Positions 1 to 10,360 of a stretch of 64,000 bases of DNA are shown here, in pieces (the first letter of the stretch is position 1; each line of letters opens with the position of its first letter). The notes under the pieces are model-generated. The model was not told the DNA's origin, ran no database searches, and was given only the letters and a program-made list of their open reading frames with translations. The position numbers were made by a program, and so were the translations under genes. Source of the stretch: Sedimenticola sp. (lineage in GTDB: Bacteria; Pseudomonadota; Gammaproteobacteria; Chromatiales; Chromatiaceae); the NCBI GenBank assembly GCA_026992075.1, contig JALXAM010000007.1, forward strand, positions 1 to 64,000. Reading direction: 5' to 3'.

Positions 1-1234
1 GGATCATCGCCTTGCTGCCGGTGAGGCCGATGAGCCGCTTGTCGAAATAGGTGACGTAACCCGCCAGCACTTCCTGGGTGTCCCGCTCCGGGTCCACCGT
101 GATGAACCAGGGTTGGATCCGGTCGGCCAGCGGACCCAGCTTCTTCAGCGCCGCGCTCATCACCTGCAGTGAAGTGGGACAGACGTCGGGGCAGTAGGTG
201 TAACCAAAATAGATGAGGGCGAATTTGCCCTGCATTTCCTCCGGCGTCACCACCCGTCCCTGGTGATCGATGAGCATGAAGCGCCCACCGATGTGGGGCA
301 CCACCACGCCCGAAATGGTGGTATCCAGCATGGTCGAAGCCTCGCCCGGCTGGATGCACTCCTTGAGCACCCTGGTGTTGTATTCCATCACTTTCAGATA
401 GAGATCCTCACCAGGCTGGAAGCGGGTACCGAAACTGTCCAGTTCCGCCTGCGGGACCTTCACTCCCTTCATCAACAGCGGCCACTCGGGCATCTTCATA
501 CGGGCCTCGGTGACCACGCAGGCGTACTCTCCCTCCACCAGCCGGGCATGCTGCTTGAGCAGCTCGTCCGCCTTCACCGGAACTCCAGGCCGCGGCGAGA
601 GCACGGCCCCCACCCGCAGCGCATAGGCCTGTTGGAAATACTGGAGAGTGTCGTAGGTCTCCAGGATCACCCCACCCTTGAGACCCCGGTAACCATATTC
701 GAGCCGCCGGTCGAGTTCCCCCAACCGTTTCATCAGGGCATCACGATTGCGCTGGTAAACGTGGGTGCGCACCGGATCCCGTTCCATGAGTAACTGAGTA
801 AGCTCGTCCACCAGGATCAGCATGTTGCGGGTGTCGAGCCAGAAATATGGATCCCGTTCCCCTTCGTTCCAGCGGGAGGGAAGGATCTTCAGCGCATCGC
901 TGTCCAACAGGGTGATCACCCGAGCCCTTTTCGCCAACCGTTCCAGCGGCTCCACCAGGAAGCCTTCCAGCTCGGGTCCCACCCAAACCACCAGGTCCGC
1001 TTCGGCCAGCGCCTGTTCCTGTTCCGGGCCGAGCTCGTGTTCGTAGGGAGTCCTGCCCGCGGACACCAGAAGCTCCAGGTTGCCCACTCCCTTCATGAGG
1101 GCAGCCAGAACCGAATGGATCGGCTTGATACTCACCACCACCTTGAGGTCGTCACCGGCTTGGGCATTACCGGCAACGGCGAACAGGGCAAGGAAAAAGA
1201 GCAGAAGGAGACGAAGCAGCGGTTTTCTGTTCAT
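1..1234 (-). CDS. Fusion protein: N-terminal periplasmic metal ABC substrate-binding domain (ZnuA/TroA-like) plus C-terminal SCO1/SenC domain (C-terminus cut by window edge)
   Basis: Minus-strand frame read by hand from ATG at 1234 with no stop to position 1. MNRKPLLRLLLLFFLALFAVAGNAQAGDDLKVVVSIKPIHSVLAALM (signal peptide plus ZnuA-like start), ADLVVWVGPELEGF, LDSFGTRFQPGEDLYLKVMEYNTRVLKEC, then in the same frame GGRFMLIDHQGRVVTPEEMQGKFALIYFGYTYCPDVCPTSLQVMSAAL (SCO1 CxxxC). Confidence 0.9.
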   Translation of the reverse strand, partial: MNRKPLLRLLLLFFLALFAVAGNAQAGDDLKVVVSIKPIHSVLAALMKGVGNLELLVSAGRTPYEHELGPEQEQALAEADLVVWVGPELEGFLVEPLERLAKRARVITLLDSDALKILPSRWNEGERDPYFWLDTRNMLILVDELTQLLMERDPVRTHVYQRNRDALMKRLGELDRRLEYGYRGLKGGVILETYDTLQYFQQAYALRVGAVLSPRPGVPVKADELLKQHARLVEGEYACVVTEARMKMPEWPLLMKGVKVPQAELDSFGTRFQPGEDLYLKVMEYNTRVLKECIQPGEASTMLDTTISGVVVPHIGGRFMLIDHQGRVVTPEEMQGKFALIYFGYTYCPDVCPTSLQVMSAALKKLGPLADRIQPWFITVDPERDTQEVLAGYVTYFDKRLIGLTGSKAMI

Positions 1235-1255
1235 GCCAGGACGTTACCAGCAGGT

Positions 1256-1618
1256 TCAGGAGGCGGGCACCGGTGCATCCGGATCATAGGCCCGGATGAG
1301 CTCCTTCTCGGCCTGGTCCACCTGTCCGGAGAAGGTGGCCGGAGAAGGACAGGGCTCACCACCGTTGATGAATTTCAGAAACGAGGCGTTGGTGACGTCG
1401 TCGAACAGCTGCCCCAAGACCCGTTCCTTGGGCAGGTGATCGATGAGAATACGCTTGATTCGGCGGGTCTGGTCGAAATAGCGACAGGCCAGGGCCACAC
1501 CGTTGAGCTCCCCCATCCGCTGCACGGTCTGCTGGCGCACATCGCCACCGCCCTGGGTCAGGGGAGGAAAGAATGCCAACAGCCCCCACAGAAACGCCAA
1601 AACCAACCGATCTCTCAT
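1256..1618 (-). CDS. Small secreted/periplasmic hypothetical protein, upstream in the same operon as the fusion gene
   Basis: ORF MRDRLVLAFLWGLLAFFPPLTQG... with a signal-peptide-like N-terminus, 120 aa, 21 bp before the fusion start codon. Confidence 0.6.
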   Translation of the reverse strand: MRDRLVLAFLWGLLAFFPPLTQGGGDVRQQTVQRMGELNGVALACRYFDQTRRIKRILIDHLPKERVLGQLFDDVTNASFLKFINGGEPCPSPATFSGQVDQAEKELIRAYDPDAPVPAS

Positions 1619-1744
1619 GATCACATCCTCCAGGTCAGGACAACGAGGCCAATTAGAACACATGACACCTGACGGGACACCGGAAGCCACGATCATTCCC
1701 GGCGGGTGAGGCCCGCATTTTCTGCGGGAGTTCCCCGCAAGGAA

Positions 1745-1758
1745 TTGACCTGGGTCAT
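1745..1758. promoter_or_regulatory. Candidate FNR/ANR/DNR-type (CRP-FNR family) site TTGACCTGGGTCAT
   Basis: Dyad TTGAC-N4-GTCAT in the divergent intergenic region between 1618 (-) and 1823 (+). Confidence 0.4.
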
Positions 1759-1822
1759 ATTACCGCCGGACGGCTCTTTTCATGGTAGTCTTTGGCCAGA
1801 CTTGTCATACCGGATTCCCACC

Positions 1823-2287
1823 ATGGGGCTCATCCGCAAGTACACTCAGCTCAGTCCCCATCTGCGGCTGGCGCTCATCGTGGCTCCCCTGCTGCTAGTG
1901 GGCGGCTACCTCTTGGCGGGCTTCTACCAGCCCGGTCCCGACGACAAACCGAACGATGCGCCCCGCGCCCTGCAACTCTCCGGAAGTTGCCGCTTGCCAG
2001 GTGAGGTCTGCCGACTGCTGCACCGGGAAATCGCCGTCAACGTTGGTGCCGAACAGCAGGGAAAGATCACGGAAATCTACCTGGCCACCAGTGTGCCTCT
2101 GCAGGGTGCAGTGGTGGGACTGGAGAACACCACCCCGGTGACCATGACCACCCGGGGCAGCCTGAAACGCTGGAAAGCACGCCTGCTCCGCCCGCTGCGC
2201 CCCGGGGACCATCTCCATCTGGCCCTGGTGACCCGCGACCACCGTTATTTCGCCGACCTGCCCACGACCCCGGATCATGGAGATTGA
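1823..2287 (+). CDS. Membrane-anchored hypothetical protein
   Basis: ORF MGLIRKYTQLSPHLRLALIVAPLLLVGGYLLAGF...; one N-terminal TM segment; overlaps the start of the next gene. Confidence 0.6.
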   Translation: MGLIRKYTQLSPHLRLALIVAPLLLVGGYLLAGFYQPGPDDKPNDAPRALQLSGSCRLPGEVCRLLHREIAVNVGAEQQGKITEIYLATSVPLQGAVVGLENTTPVTMTTRGSLKRWKARLLRPLRPGDHLHLALVTRDHRYFADLPTTPDHGD

Positions 2288-4127
2288 ACTGCGCGAAATC
2301 CGTGACTTCGTCGCCGCCATCCCCCCTTTCGACCGTCTGGAGAAAAAGCGGGTGGACCGGATGGCAGGCCAGCTGTCCATCGAGTACGTGCGCCGGGGCC
2401 GCCAGGTTCCCAGCGAGGAAAGCACTCCACCCCGCCTCTACATCATCCGGCGCGGCGCCATCGCCCTCTATTCCCGGGACACGCTCATGGGCATGCTGGG
2501 CGAAGGGGACATCTGCACCAGTTTCTGCGCCGCCCAGCTGATGCCGGAGTTCACCGTACGGGCCACCGAGGACACCCTGCTCTACAGCATTCCCTGCAAC
2601 GAACTGGAAGCGCTGGTGGGCGACGACCCCTCGGTGCTCCATTTCATCCGCCACTCGGCGGCGCAGCGTCTGAAAGAGGCGGTGAGCCGCATGCAGGAGC
2701 AGAGCCAGTCCAGCCTGCTGCACAGCTACGTGGGTGACTTCTGCAAGGGGCCGGTAATCACCGCCGAGCCCTCCCTCTCCATCCAGGAGGCGGCCCGCCT
2801 GATGACCGAGAAGGGCATCTCCTCGCTGCTGCTCACGCAGGAGGGAAAGCCGGTGGGCATCCTCACCGACCGGGACATCCGCACCCGCTGCGTGGCGCCC
2901 GGGCTGGCCCTGGAATCTCCCGTGGAACGGATCATGACCCGGGACATCATCTCCATCCGCAGCCGCGACAGCCTGTTCGACGCACTGCTCACCATGACCC
3001 GCCGGCAGGTACATCATCTGCCGGTGATCGACGAGAGTGGGGTGAAGGGCATCCTCACCATCACCGACATCATGCGCCAGGAGGGCACCAGCACGGTGCA
3101 TCTCACCAGCACCATCCGCAAGGCCGACACCCTGGAGGAGCTGGTGGAGGCCAGCCGTATGCTGCCCCGCCTGCAGATGCAGCTGGTCAACCTGGGAGCC
3201 GACCTGGAACATGTGGGCAACGCGGTGAGCGCGGTGACCGACGCCATCACCGTGCGCCTCATCGAGCTGAAGGAGGCGGAGCTGGGCCCGCCCCCGGTGC
3301 CCTATGCCTGGATCTGCGCCGGCTCCCAGGCGCGACGCGAGCAGACCGCCCATTCCGACCAGGACAACGGCCTGATCATCTCCGACGAGATGGAGCCGGA
3401 ACACGCCGGCTGGTTCGAGCAGCTGGCCCGTTTCGTCAACGACGGCCTGAACGCCTGCGGCTTCGTCTATTGTCCCGGGGAGGTGATGGCCTCCAATCCC
3501 GAGTGGCGTCAGACCGAAAGCGTCTGGCAGAGCTACTTCGACCGCTGGATCAACCAGCCGGAGCCCAAGGCGCTGATGCTCTCCAGCATCTTCTTCGATC
3601 TCCGGGTGGTGCATGGCGAGCGGCGCCTGCTGAGCAACCTGCGGGGGCGCATCCTGGAACAGACGCCCAAGAATCAGCTGTTCCTGGGCCACATGGCGCG
3701 CAACGCCCTGAGCCACCGCCCGCCGCTGGGTTTCTTCCGAGACTTCGTGCTGGTGCACGACGGTCAGCACGACGATACCCTGGACCTGAAACACTCCGGC
3801 CTGGTGCCCATCATCGACATGGCGCGCATCTACGCCCTGGCGGAGGGGCTCCCCGAGATCGGCACCGTGGAGCGGCTGCAGGCGGCCGCCGGCACCCCTT
3901 CCCTGAGCAAGGGCGGAGCCGCCAACCTGCTGGACGCCTTCGAGTTCATCAGCCGACTGCGGCTGGAACACCAGGCCGCCCAGATCCAGGCCGGGGAAGC
4001 GCCCGACAACTACATGTCCCCGGCGCAGCTCTCCAAGCTGGAGCGGGAACACCTCAAGGATGCCTTCAAGGTGGTGCAGACCATGCAGGCCACGCTGGAG
4101 CTGCGCTACCACACCGAACGGATCTGA
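2277..4127 (+). CDS. Cyclic-nucleotide-binding-like / CBS-domain / DUF294 putative nucleotidyltransferase
   Basis: 616 aa. CBS pairs (GILTDRDIRTR, GILTITDIMR) and a DUF294-like segment (WICAGSQARREQTAHSDQDNGLI). Upstream of an exonuclease and acs, a known synteny. Confidence 0.85.
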   Translation: MEIELREIRDFVAAIPPFDRLEKKRVDRMAGQLSIEYVRRGRQVPSEESTPPRLYIIRRGAIALYSRDTLMGMLGEGDICTSFCAAQLMPEFTVRATEDTLLYSIPCNELEALVGDDPSVLHFIRHSAAQRLKEAVSRMQEQSQSSLLHSYVGDFCKGPVITAEPSLSIQEAARLMTEKGISSLLLTQEGKPVGILTDRDIRTRCVAPGLALESPVERIMTRDIISIRSRDSLFDALLTMTRRQVHHLPVIDESGVKGILTITDIMRQEGTSTVHLTSTIRKADTLEELVEASRMLPRLQMQLVNLGADLEHVGNAVSAVTDAITVRLIELKEAELGPPPVPYAWICAGSQARREQTAHSDQDNGLIISDEMEPEHAGWFEQLARFVNDGLNACGFVYCPGEVMASNPEWRQTESVWQSYFDRWINQPEPKALMLSSIFFDLRVVHGERRLLSNLRGRILEQTPKNQLFLGHMARNALSHRPPLGFFRDFVLVHDGQHDDTLDLKHSGLVPIIDMARIYALAEGLPEIGTVERLQAAAGTPSLSKGGAANLLDAFEFISRLRLEHQAAQIQAGEAPDNYMSPAQLSKLEREHLKDAFKVVQTMQATLELRYHTERI

Positions 4128-4819
4128 TGGGACTCAATCCCTTCAGTGCCGATGCCCGGCGCCGGCGGCTGGCGAAAAAGGCGCCTCCCGGTCCCCTGCG
4201 GGACTACCTGGAAACCCCCTTTCCCGATCCCGGCACGCCGGTGGACCAGGCCCCCATCCTGGCCATCGATTTCGAAACCACCGGGCTGAATCCTGAACAG
4301 GACCACCTGCTCAGCGTGGGCCACGTGGAGATCGTGCATGGGCGGGTGGAACTGGCCACGGCCCGCCACCAGGTGGTGCTGAGCCACCGCCCCCTGGCCG
4401 GAGAGAACGTCTCCATCCACGGCATCACCGACGACCAGGTGGCTGACGGCGAGCCCCTGGAAAGAATCCTGCCCGGACTGCTTCAGGCCCTGTCCGGAAA
4501 GGTATTGCTGGCCCATCACGCCGCGGTGGAGACCGGCTTTCTGAAAGCGATCTGCCTGCGGCTGTACGGCGTGGCGCCCCTGTTTCCGGTGATCGACACT
4601 CTGCAGATCGCCCGGCGCACCCTGGAACAGCGCAACCAACCCTACCAGAGCCGCGACCTGCGCCTGTTCAATCTGCGCCAGGAGCTGGGCCTTCCAGCCT
4701 ACCAGGCCCACAACGCCCTGTGCGACGCCATCGCCACCGCCGAGCTGTTCCTGGCCCAGGTGGCCGCCAGCGGGGGACGGCGTGCGCCGCCGCTGAAGAA
4801 TTTCCTGACCCGCACTTGA
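4127..4819 (+). CDS. DnaQ-like 3'-5' exonuclease (DNA pol III epsilon family)
   Basis: [26 protein letters not shown]..., [17 protein letters not shown] overlaps the preceding stop (TGATG). Confidence 0.85.
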   Translation: MGLNPFSADARRRRLAKKAPPGPLRDYLETPFPDPGTPVDQAPILAIDFETTGLNPEQDHLLSVGHVEIVHGRVELATARHQVVLSHRPLAGENVSIHGITDDQVADGEPLERILPGLLQALSGKVLLAHHAAVETGFLKAICLRLYGVAPLFPVIDTLQIARRTLEQRNQPYQSRDLRLFNLRQELGLPAYQAHNALCDAIATAELFLAQVAASGGRRAPPLKNFLTRT

Positions 4820-4875
4820 CCTGCTCCGGTCAGTGCAATACAAAAGACCGCATAATCAACAAGGGAGAACCCGAC

Positions 4876-6816
4876 ATGTCCGAAGAAGCCTTCTATCCTG
4901 TTCCCGAAGAATTCGCGAAGAACGCCAACGTGACCGCGGAAGAATACGAAGCGATGTACAAGCGCTCCGTGGAGGATCCGGAAGGGTTCTGGGCGGAACA
5001 GGCCGAGAAGTACATCACCTGGTTCGAGAAGTGGGACAACGTCCTCGACTGGGACTACAAGGACGAGATCCGAATCCGCTGGTTCGAGAACGGCAAGCTC
5101 AACGCCTGCTACAACTGCCTCGACCGTCACCTGGAAAGTCGCGGAGACCAGACCGCCATCATCTGGGAGGGCGACGATCCCAATGAGGATCGCCACATCA
5201 CTTATCGCGAGCTGCACGAGGAGGTGTGCAGGTTCGCCAACGTGCTCAAGAGCCGCGGCGTGAAGAAAGGGGACCGGGTGGCCATCTACATGCCCATGAT
5301 CCCGGAGGCGGCGGTGGCCATGCTGGCCTGCGCCCGCATCGGCGCCATCCACTCGGTGGTCTTCGGCGGTTTCTCCCCTGACGCCTTGCGCGACCGGATC
5401 CTGGATTCCGACTGCCAGACTCTGATCACCGCCGACCAGTCCCTGCGTGGCGGCAAGAAGGTGCCCTTGAAAGCCAACGCCGACCAGGCGCTGCAGGGTT
5501 GCCCCAATGTCCACACCTGCGTGGTGGTGCGCCGTGGCGGCGAGCCCATCGACTGGCACGACGGGCGTGACCTCTGGTACCACGAGGCGATGGAAGGCGC
5601 CTCTGCCGACTGCCCGGCGGAGCCCATGGATGCTGAAGACCCCCTCTTCATCCTCTACACCTCCGGCTCCACCGGCAAGCCGAAAGGGGTGCTGCACACC
5701 ACCGGCGGCTACATGGTCTATGCGGCCATCACCCACAAACTCACTTTCGACTACCACGAGGGCGAGATCTACTGGTGCACCGCCGACGTGGGCTGGGTCA
5801 CCGGCCACACCTACATCGTCTACGGTCCCCTGGCCAACGGCGCCATCTCGCTCATGTTCGAAGGCATCCCCACCTACCCCGACGCCTCGCGCTTCTGGCA
5901 GGTGGTGGACAAGCACAAGGTGAACATCTTCTACACCGCCCCCACCGCCATCCGCGCCCTCATGGCCTGTGGCGACGAGATGGTGAAGAAGACCTCACGT
6001 GCCACCCTGCGGCTACTGGGCACCGTGGGCGAGCCCATCAACCCTGAGGCTTGGGAGTGGTACTACCACGTGGTGGGCGACGGCCGCTGCCCCATCGTGG
6101 ACACCTGGTGGCAGACCGAGACCGGCGGCCACATGATCACCCCCCTGCCCGGCGCCCACGGCCTCAAGCCTGGGTCCGCCACCAAGCCCTTCTTCGGCGT
6201 GCAGCCGGCCCTGATGGACGACCAGGGCAACGAGCTTGAGTTGCCCAACCGCGGCAACCTGGTGATCAAGTTTCCCTGGCCGGGTCAGATGCGCACCGTC
6301 TACGGCGATCACAAACGCTTCAAGGAGACCTATTTCTCCACCTACCCCGGTTACTACTTCACCGGTGACGGCGCCCGCTGCGACGAGGATGGCTACTGGT
6401 GGATCACCGGCCGGGTGGACGACGTGCTCAACGTCTCCGGCCACCGCCTGGGCACCGCCGAGATCGAGTCGGCCCTGGTGCTGCACGACAAGGTGGCCGA
6501 GGCCGCGGTGGTGGGCTTCCCCCACGAGATCACCGGTCAGGGCATCTATGCCTACGTCACCCTGATGGCCGGCGAAGAGGGCACCGACGAGCTGAAGCAG
6601 GAACTCATCGACCTGGTGCGCAAGGAGATCGGCCCCATCGCCAAGATCAATTTCATCCAGTGGGCACCGGGGCTGCCCAAGACCCGATCGGGCAAGATCA
6701 TGCGCCGTATCCTGCGCAAGATCGCAGCCAACGAGCTGGACAACCTGGGCGATACCTCCACCCTGGCCGACCCCTCGGTGGTGGATCACCTCATCGAAAA
6801 CCGGCTCAACCGCTGA
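4876..6816 (+). CDS. acs: Acetyl-CoA synthetase
   Basis: [31 protein letters not shown]..., [58 protein letters not shown]. Confidence 0.97.
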   Translation: MSEEAFYPVPEEFAKNANVTAEEYEAMYKRSVEDPEGFWAEQAEKYITWFEKWDNVLDWDYKDEIRIRWFENGKLNACYNCLDRHLESRGDQTAIIWEGDDPNEDRHITYRELHEEVCRFANVLKSRGVKKGDRVAIYMPMIPEAAVAMLACARIGAIHSVVFGGFSPDALRDRILDSDCQTLITADQSLRGGKKVPLKANADQALQGCPNVHTCVVVRRGGEPIDWHDGRDLWYHEAMEGASADCPAEPMDAEDPLFILYTSGSTGKPKGVLHTTGGYMVYAAITHKLTFDYHEGEIYWCTADVGWVTGHTYIVYGPLANGAISLMFEGIPTYPDASRFWQVVDKHKVNIFYTAPTAIRALMACGDEMVKKTSRATLRLLGTVGEPINPEAWEWYYHVVGDGRCPIVDTWWQTETGGHMITPLPGAHGLKPGSATKPFFGVQPALMDDQGNELELPNRGNLVIKFPWPGQMRTVYGDHKRFKETYFSTYPGYYFTGDGARCDEDGYWWITGRVDDVLNVSGHRLGTAEIESALVLHDKVAEAAVVGFPHEITGQGIYAYVTLMAGEEGTDELKQELIDLVRKEIGPIAKINFIQWAPGLPKTRSGKIMRRILRKIAANELDNLGDTSTLADPSVVDHLIENRLNR

Positions 6817-7157
6817 GCCTTGTGGCGGCGGGCCGGGCGTCGCCCCCGGCCTGCCGTTCGGCATGGAAACGGGGCGGTCTGTTCCGCCTTGGGCGGCCAT
6901 CCGTGGAGTCCTTTCGGACACGGTAGCAATGGCCCCGAAGGAGAGCCGCTGGCTGCTGCTCCCCACCCTCAAGGACGGCGCCCCCCTACGCCAACCCTCT
7001 TCGACGCCGTCGAGTTTTCCCTGGAGAGCCTCTGGGCCTGAAGCGAACCCTTTGGCATTTCCCTGTCCGGACCATTGATTTTCCGCCGGGTTCCTTCCAG
7101 CATGGCGACAGGCCGGTGCCGATTCCCCGGTGCCCGGAGTGAACGGGAGACTCAGCC

Positions 7158-9512
7158 ATGAAAGAAGAACAACAGATTCTCTGGTTCCAGGAACTGTCCA
7201 TGAAGGACTTGCCCCTGGTGGGGGGCAAGAACGCCTCCCTGGGAGAGATGATCTCCAACCTCTCCGCCGCTGGTGTCCGGGTGCCCGGTGGGTTCGCCAC
7301 CACCGCCACCGCGTTCCGCCGCTTCATGCTGGCGAACGGGCTCCAGTCACGCGTGGACGAGTTGCTGGACTCGCTGGAAGTGGAGGATGTGAATGCGCTG
7401 GCCCGGGCCGGCAGCACCATACGCCAGTGGATCGAGGCGGCCGAGCTCCAGCCGGAGCTGGAACAGGCCATCCGCAAGGCCTACCGGGAATTGGGCGGGC
7501 CGGCGGTGGCGGTACGCTCCTCGGCCACCGCCGAGGATCTGCCCGACGCCTCCTTCGCAGGCCAGCAGGAGACCTATCTCAACTTGCGGGGCATCGACGC
7601 CGTGCTCCAGGGTGTGAAGCGGGTCTTCGCTTCTCTCTACAACGACCGGGCCATCGCCTACCGGGTTCACCAGGGTTTCGATCACAGAGAGGTGGCGATC
7701 TCCGCCGGCATCCAGAGAATGGTGCGGTCGGATCTCGGTGCCGCAGGCGTGATGTTCACCCTGGACACCGAATCCGGCTTCGACCGGGCAGTGTTCGTCA
7801 CCTCCGCCTGGGGCCTGGGTGAGGCGGTGGTGCAGGGCGCAGTGAACCCGGACGAGTTCTACCTCTACAAGCCCAACCTGGCCGCTGGGCGGCCAGCCAT
7901 CCTGCGCCGCAGCCTGGGAAGCAAGGCGGTGCGTTTGATCTTCGGCGACGACGCCACCGAACCGGTGAAGATGGTGGAGACCCCACCGGAACTGCAGCGA
8001 CATTTCTCCCTCACGGACCGGCAGGCGGAAGAACTGGCGCGTTACGGCATGGCCATAGAGAGCCACTACGGCCGGTCCATGGACATCGAATGGGCCCTGG
8101 ACGGCGAGGATGGCAGGCTTTACATCCTTCAGGCCCGCCCCGAGACGGTGAAGAGCCGGCAGCGGCACGGCATCGAAGAATACCTGTTGCGGGAGCGGGG
8201 CCCGGTGCTCTGCCGCGGTCGCGCCATCGGCCAGCGCATCGGCAGCGGCACCGCACGGGTGGTGGCCGACGCCTCGCAGATGGGGCTGGTGCAGGAGGGC
8301 GACGTGCTGGTCACCGACATGACCGACCCCGACTGGGAGCCCATCATGAAGCGCGCTTCGGCCATCGTCACCAACCGCGGCGGCCGCACCTGCCACGCCG
8401 CCATCATCGCCCGCGAGATGGGCATCCCCGCCGTGGTGGGCTGCGGCGATGCCACCAGGCGCATCGGGGACGGCAGCCCCGTCACCGTCTCCTGCGCCGA
8501 GGGCGACGAGGGCCTGGTCTATGAAGGAAGTCTCCATTACGAGGTGATCGCCACCGATCCCGGCCACATGCCGGAACTGCCGGTGAAGATCATGATGAAC
8601 GTCGCTTCTCCCGCCCGCGCCTTCTCCTTTTCGCAGCTGCCCAACCAGGGGGTGGGCCTGGCGCGGCTGGAGTTCATCATCAACAACACCATCGGTGTGC
8701 ACCCGCGGGCATTGCTGGAGTTCGAGCAGCTGCCGGCCTCCCTCCGGGAGCAGATCGAAAAGCGTATCTCGGGCTATGAGAGCCCGCGCCGTTTCTATGT
8801 CGAAAAACTGGTGGAAGGGATCTCCACCCTGGCTACCGCCTTCCATCCGAAGCCGGTGATCGTGCGCCTCTCCGACTTCAAGTCCAACGAGTACGCCAAC
8901 CTGCTCGGCGGCGAGCGCTACGAGCCGGAGGAGGAGAACCCCATGATCGGCTTCCGCGGCGCTTCCCGGTACATCTCGGACGCCTTCCGCCCCTGTTTCG
9001 AACTGGAGTGCCAGGCGCTGAAGTTCGTGCGCGATCAGATGGGCTTCACCAACGTAGAGGTGATGGTCCCCTTCGTGCGCACCCTGGAGGAGGCACGCGG
9101 CGTCATCGACCTGCTGGCGGAGAACGGCCTGGAGCGGGGCGTGAACGACCTGCGCGTCATCATGATGTGCGAGCTGCCCTCCAACGCCCTGCTGGCGGAG
9201 GAGTTCCTGGAGTACTTCGACGGTTTCTCCATCGGCTCCAACGACCTCACCCAGCTCACCCTGGGGCTGGACCGCGACTCGGCGCTGGTGGCCCACCGCT
9301 TCGACGAGCGCAACCCGGCGGTGAAGCGGCTGCTCGCCATGGCCATCGAGGCGGCGCGCCGCCAGGGCAAGTACGTGGGCATCTGCGGGCAGGGGCCCTC
9401 CGATTACCCGGATTTCGCCGCCTGGCTGCTGGAGCAGGGCATCAGCAGCATCTCGCTCAATCCCGACACCGTGGTCAAGACCTGGCTGCACCTTGCTGGT
9501 GGCCTGCAATGA
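7158..9512 (+). CDS. ppsA: Phosphoenolpyruvate synthase
   Basis: [80 protein letters not shown]. Confidence 0.97.
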   Translation: MKEEQQILWFQELSMKDLPLVGGKNASLGEMISNLSAAGVRVPGGFATTATAFRRFMLANGLQSRVDELLDSLEVEDVNALARAGSTIRQWIEAAELQPELEQAIRKAYRELGGPAVAVRSSATAEDLPDASFAGQQETYLNLRGIDAVLQGVKRVFASLYNDRAIAYRVHQGFDHREVAISAGIQRMVRSDLGAAGVMFTLDTESGFDRAVFVTSAWGLGEAVVQGAVNPDEFYLYKPNLAAGRPAILRRSLGSKAVRLIFGDDATEPVKMVETPPELQRHFSLTDRQAEELARYGMAIESHYGRSMDIEWALDGEDGRLYILQARPETVKSRQRHGIEEYLLRERGPVLCRGRAIGQRIGSGTARVVADASQMGLVQEGDVLVTDMTDPDWEPIMKRASAIVTNRGGRTCHAAIIAREMGIPAVVGCGDATRRIGDGSPVTVSCAEGDEGLVYEGSLHYEVIATDPGHMPELPVKIMMNVASPARAFSFSQLPNQGVGLARLEFIINNTIGVHPRALLEFEQLPASLREQIEKRISGYESPRRFYVEKLVEGISTLATAFHPKPVIVRLSDFKSNEYANLLGGERYEPEEENPMIGFRGASRYISDAFRPCFELECQALKFVRDQMGFTNVEVMVPFVRTLEEARGVIDLLAENGLERGVNDLRVIMMCELPSNALLAEEFLEYFDGFSIGSNDLTQLTLGLDRDSALVAHRFDERNPAVKRLLAMAIEAARRQGKYVGICGQGPSDYPDFAAWLLEQGISSISLNPDTVVKTWLHLAGGLQ

Positions 9513-10297
9513 GAAAGGTGTTCATCCTTTCCGACCACACGGGGCTCACCGCCGACGCCATGGCCCGTGCGTTGCTGGCCCAGTTCCCTGGTCTGTCTCA
9601 CGAGATGGTTCGCCATCCCTTTCTGGACAGTCCGGAGAAGGTCGAAGCGGTAGCCCGGGAGATCGAACGAACCCCGTCGGCCCTGGTCTTCAGCTCGCTG
9701 GTGGAGCCCTCGGCACGGGAGCGGATCCGCCAGGCGACCGGGGAGGGTTTCTTCGATTTCTTCGCCGACTACACGCCGCGCCTGGAAAGGCTGTTGGACA
9801 GCCGGGCGCGTCCTACGGCCGGTCTGCTCCATGGTATCGCCAATCATGGCCGCTATCACCAGCGCATTCGTGCCCTGGACTACAGCATGATCCACGACGA
9901 TGGCGCGGTGACCCGCAACTACGAAGAGGCGGACGTGATCCTCATCGGTGTTTCCCGGAGCGGAAAGACTCCCACCTGCCTCTACCTGGCCCTGCACCAT
10001 GGCCTGCGGGCGGCCAACTATCCCCTGGTGGAGGAGGATCTGGAAACGGGTGGGCTGCCGACGCCGGTGGCCCCCCACCGGGATCGACTGGTGGGTCTAA
10101 CGCTGGACCCGGAACAGCTGCAACGCATCCGCGCCCAACGTCGCAGCGCCGGCCGTTACTCCTCGCTGGAACAGTGCCGCTGGGAAGTGGCCCGGGCCGA
10201 AGCCCTGTTCCGCCGCCACCGCATTCCGGTGGTGGACACCACGGCCATTTCCATCGAGGAGATCGCGGCCCACATCACCTCGGAAATCCTGGGATGA
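9509..10297 (+). CDS. ppsR: PEP synthase regulatory protein (DUF299 bifunctional kinase/pyrophosphorylase)
   Basis: [23 protein letters not shown]..., [32 protein letters not shown] overlap with ppsA. Confidence 0.95.
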   Translation: MRKVFILSDHTGLTADAMARALLAQFPGLSHEMVRHPFLDSPEKVEAVAREIERTPSALVFSSLVEPSARERIRQATGEGFFDFFADYTPRLERLLDSRARPTAGLLHGIANHGRYHQRIRALDYSMIHDDGAVTRNYEEADVILIGVSRSGKTPTCLYLALHHGLRAANYPLVEEDLETGGLPTPVAPHRDRLVGLTLDPEQLQRIRAQRRSAGRYSSLEQCRWEVARAEALFRRHRIPVVDTTAISIEEIAAHITSEILG

Positions 10298-10360
10298 CCC
10301 GCCTTTTCACCGGAACATACATTTTTTCACGGGAGGCTCCCGTTTAAATCGTTCCGAGCA

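Noticed and set aside
2067-4112. 681-aa minus-strand ORF antisense to the CBS/DUF294 gene
   Set aside because: Low-information His/Gly/Gln-rich translation opposite a well-supported gene.
7347-9509. 720-aa minus-strand ORF antisense to ppsA
   Set aside because: Mirror of a clear ppsA; no domain signature.
10316-10345. Hairpin ACGGGAGGCTCCCGT after ppsR as a strong terminator
   Set aside because: Minimal loop and only a short T run; plausible but too weak to call as a feature.
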